From: an uncultured Phascolarctobacterium sp.
GTDB lineage: Bacteria; Bacillota; Negativicutes; Acidaminococcales; Acidaminococcaceae
Length of the DNA stretch: 6,989 bases
Assembly (NCBI GenBank): GCA_934234275.1
Contig: CAKQHU010000073.1
Coordinates: 1-6,989, forward strand
Direction: 5' to 3'
Shown here piece by piece: positions 5,648 to 6,989 of the stretch. Below the pieces are notes generated by a model. That model worked only from the letters and a program-made list of their open reading frames with translations, had not been told where the DNA came from and did no database searches. The position numbers and the translations under genes were made by a program. Numbering within the stretch: position 1 is the stretch's first letter; every line of letters starts with the position of its first letter.

Positions 5648-6892
5648 TTACTTCGCTGTCGCCAGCATCAGCTTGATGCGGTTTTCCTGATTAACGCGGG
5701 CAGCGCTGGCATCATAATCCAATGCCAGGATATTGGCCTCCTCGGCAATCTCCTTGATTTTGTTGATCATACCGCGGCCTGCGATGTGGTTAGGCAGGCA
5801 GCCGAAGGGCTGAGCGCAGATGATATTGGTGTAGCCGCTGTGCACCAGCTCCAGCATTTCGGCAGTCAGCAGCCAGCCTTCGCCCATATTGTTGCCGTAG
5901 CCGATAACACCCTTGGCCATAGCCTTAGTTTCCTCATAGGTAGCGGGGGCGCTGAAGGGCGCAATGCTGAGCGCCTGATGCAGAATGCCTTCCATATATT
6001 TCAAATACCACATAGCGCCTTTGTTGACACTGTATTTGAGCAGACTGCCGCCGTAGAGCTTATAGTCCGTAAGATAAGTATCAACACAGTACATGATGAA
6101 ATTCATCAGACCTGGCAACATATATTCGCAGTTCTGACGCTGCAGGAAGGCTTCCAGATTGTTGTTGCCTAAAGCGGCATATTTGATGTAGATTTCACCG
6201 ACAATACCAACCTTGATTTTTTCTTTATTGGTGATAGGCAAATCCGCGAATTCGTGCGCAATAGCTTTTGTGAGCTGTTTGATAGTACCAAAGGCCTGCG
6301 CCTTGCCGTTCTTGAAGGCTTCGCTTAAGCGTGCCAGCCATTTTTGCGCCAGTCTGTCGGCAGCGCCGTGTACAACCTCATAGGGACGTGTTTTATTCGT
6401 CAGGTACATCAGGGTATCGCCGTAAACGACGGCAGCCAAAAACTTATGCAACATGGATGCATCCAGATGGAAGCCGGGCTGCTGCTCCAGACCGTTGACG
6501 TTGAGGCTGATGACAGGGATGTGCGTAAGGCCGGCTTTTTCCAAAGCCTTGCGCAGCAGATAGATATAGTTGGAGGCACGGCAGCCGCCACCGGTTTGGG
6601 TGATAATTAGCGCAGTGTGCTCCAAGTCATATTTGCCGCTTTCCAAAGCGTTTATCAGCTGACCGATAACCAGCAGTGCCGGATAGCAGATATCATTGTT
6701 AACGTATTTCAGACCGGTTTCGATTACCTCGCGCCCGGTGTTGTGCAAAACCTCGGCTTTGTAGCCACAGCTTACAAGTGCGGCCTGCAGCAGTGAAAAA
6801 TGCATAGGCAGCATGCCGGGTACAAGTATAGTATGCGTTTTTTTCATATCCTCAGTGAAGGGGGTAAACTTAACGTTAGCTGCTGGTAGCAT
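5648..6892 (-). CDS. COG3581-type 2-hydroxyacyl-CoA dehydratase/activase-related protein
   Basis: A 414-residue cytoplasmic protein like the C-terminal part of the very long 'acyl-CoA dehydratase activase-related' proteins, distantly related to the [4Fe-4S] 2-hydroxyacyl-CoA dehydratase subunits (HgdB/D-component). Diagnostic stretches: KKTHTILVPGMLPMHF (17-32), KYVNNDICYPALLVIGQL (62-79), TQTGGGCRASNY (98-109), IKVGIVGEIY (226-235) and AQPFGCLPNHIAGRGM (360-375). Cysteines at 42, 69, 104, 255, 269, 359 and 365 lie in or near these blocks; some probably bind an Fe-S cluster. No reaction has been established for this family to my knowledge. The start at 6892 is favoured over Met16 (6847): AAAGGAG is 8 nt upstream and family proteins share the FTEDMKKTHT lead-in. 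It is the last gene of an operon whose preceding gene stops 13 nt away. Confidence 0.87.
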   Translation of the reverse strand: MLPAANVKFTPFTEDMKKTHTILVPGMLPMHFSLLQAALVSCGYKAEVLHNTGREVIETGLKYVNNDICYPALLVIGQLINALESGKYDLEHTALIITQTGGGCRASNYIYLLRKALEKAGLTHIPVISLNVNGLEQQPGFHLDASMLHKFLAAVVYGDTLMYLTNKTRPYEVVHGAADRLAQKWLARLSEAFKNGKAQAFGTIKQLTKAIAHEFADLPITNKEKIKVGIVGEIYIKYAALGNNNLEAFLQRQNCEYMLPGLMNFIMYCVDTYLTDYKLYGGSLLKYSVNKGAMWYLKYMEGILHQALSIAPFSAPATYEETKAMAKGVIGYGNNMGEGWLLTAEMLELVHSGYTNIICAQPFGCLPNHIAGRGMINKIKEIAEEANILALDYDASAARVNQENRIKLMLATAK

Positions 6893-6900
6893 ATGCAGAT

Positions 6901-6908
6901 CTCCTTTA
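6901..6908 (-). promoter_or_regulatory. ribosome binding site overlapping the upstream stop codon
   Basis: On the minus strand TAAAGGAG: the TAA (6908-6906) ends the upstream gene, and its AA bases are part of the AAAGGAG site for the ATG at 6892, at 8 nt spacing. This arrangement implies translational coupling of the two genes. Confidence 0.8.
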
Positions 6909-6989
6909 ATTATTGTCTATATCGAAAAGCTGGGCTGCGGAGAACAGACTGCGGATGCGGATTTTGGCAGCACCAAGGTTGTCGATATC
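6906..6989 (-). CDS. C-terminal end of an upstream operon gene (partial)
   Basis: The last 27 codons plus TAA of a gene that continues past the right edge. The visible tail contains NLGAAKIRIRSLFSAAQLF and ends FDIDNN. Too short to identify by itself. Because the next gene is a COG3581-type protein, the likely identity is its usual partner, the DUF2229/COG3580 protein or the BadF/BcrA-type ATPase activator that is fused ahead of it in many Clostridia. That is inference from context. The open frame to the edge, the codon use (GCC, CGC, CTG) and the coupled ribosome binding site support it being a real gene. Confidence 0.7.
   Translation of the reverse strand, partial: DIDNLGAAKIRIRSLFSAAQLFDIDNN

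Overview
This is a compact, gene-dense bacterial chromosomal window of about 7 kb, with near 50% GC coding sequence and AT-rich gaps that carry sigma-70-type promoters and strong AGGAGG-like ribosome binding sites. The gene set (a C_GCAxxG_C_C redox protein, a stand-alone COG3581-type relative of the 2-hydroxyacyl-CoA dehydratases and their activases, a SEC-C protein, a KapD/ERI-1-like exonuclease) suggests a strict or near-strict anaerobe of the Firmicutes. A Negativicutes fermenter (Acidaminococcaceae/Veillonellaceae-like) is my best guess. That placement is inference from gene content, not from a marker gene.

Layout. Left third, plus strand: an HD-domain hydrolase (156-653) closed by a hairpin terminator (660-690). 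A well-formed promoter (692-720) follows at once, then a two-gene unit: a C_GCAxxG_C_C putative redox protein (755-1183) and a cytoplasmic type II L-asparaginase (1229-2230). A long hairpin at 2252-2292 terminates this unit and also the minus-strand genes that converge on it.

Middle, minus strand: a SEC-C zinc-motif protein with an N-terminal SAP/Rho-N-like segment (2996-4126) reads from its own near-consensus promoter (4170-4198) into a DEDDh 3'-5' exonuclease (2309-2959), 36 nt downstream. Further upstream on the same strand is a SotB-type 12-TM efflux transporter (4248-5438) with an extended -10 promoter.

Right edge, minus strand: a 414-residue COG3581-type protein (5648-6892) ends in a 13-bp hairpin terminator. 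It is preceded at 13 nt by the last 27 codons of another gene (6906-6989). The shared stop/ribosome-binding-site overlap says the two are translated together. In many Clostridia the corresponding domains are believed to be fused in one very long protein, so this is probably a split version.

Functionally the window looks like ordinary anaerobe metabolism and housekeeping: asparagine deamidation to aspartate and ammonia, solute efflux, RNA trimming, and an enigmatic Fe-S/CoA-dehydratase-like protein. I see no mobile element, CRISPR array, tRNA, rRNA or recognisable riboswitch, and no convincing evidence of a novel defence or biosynthetic system. The least characterised parts are the SEC-C/exonuclease pair and the split dehydratase-like operon.
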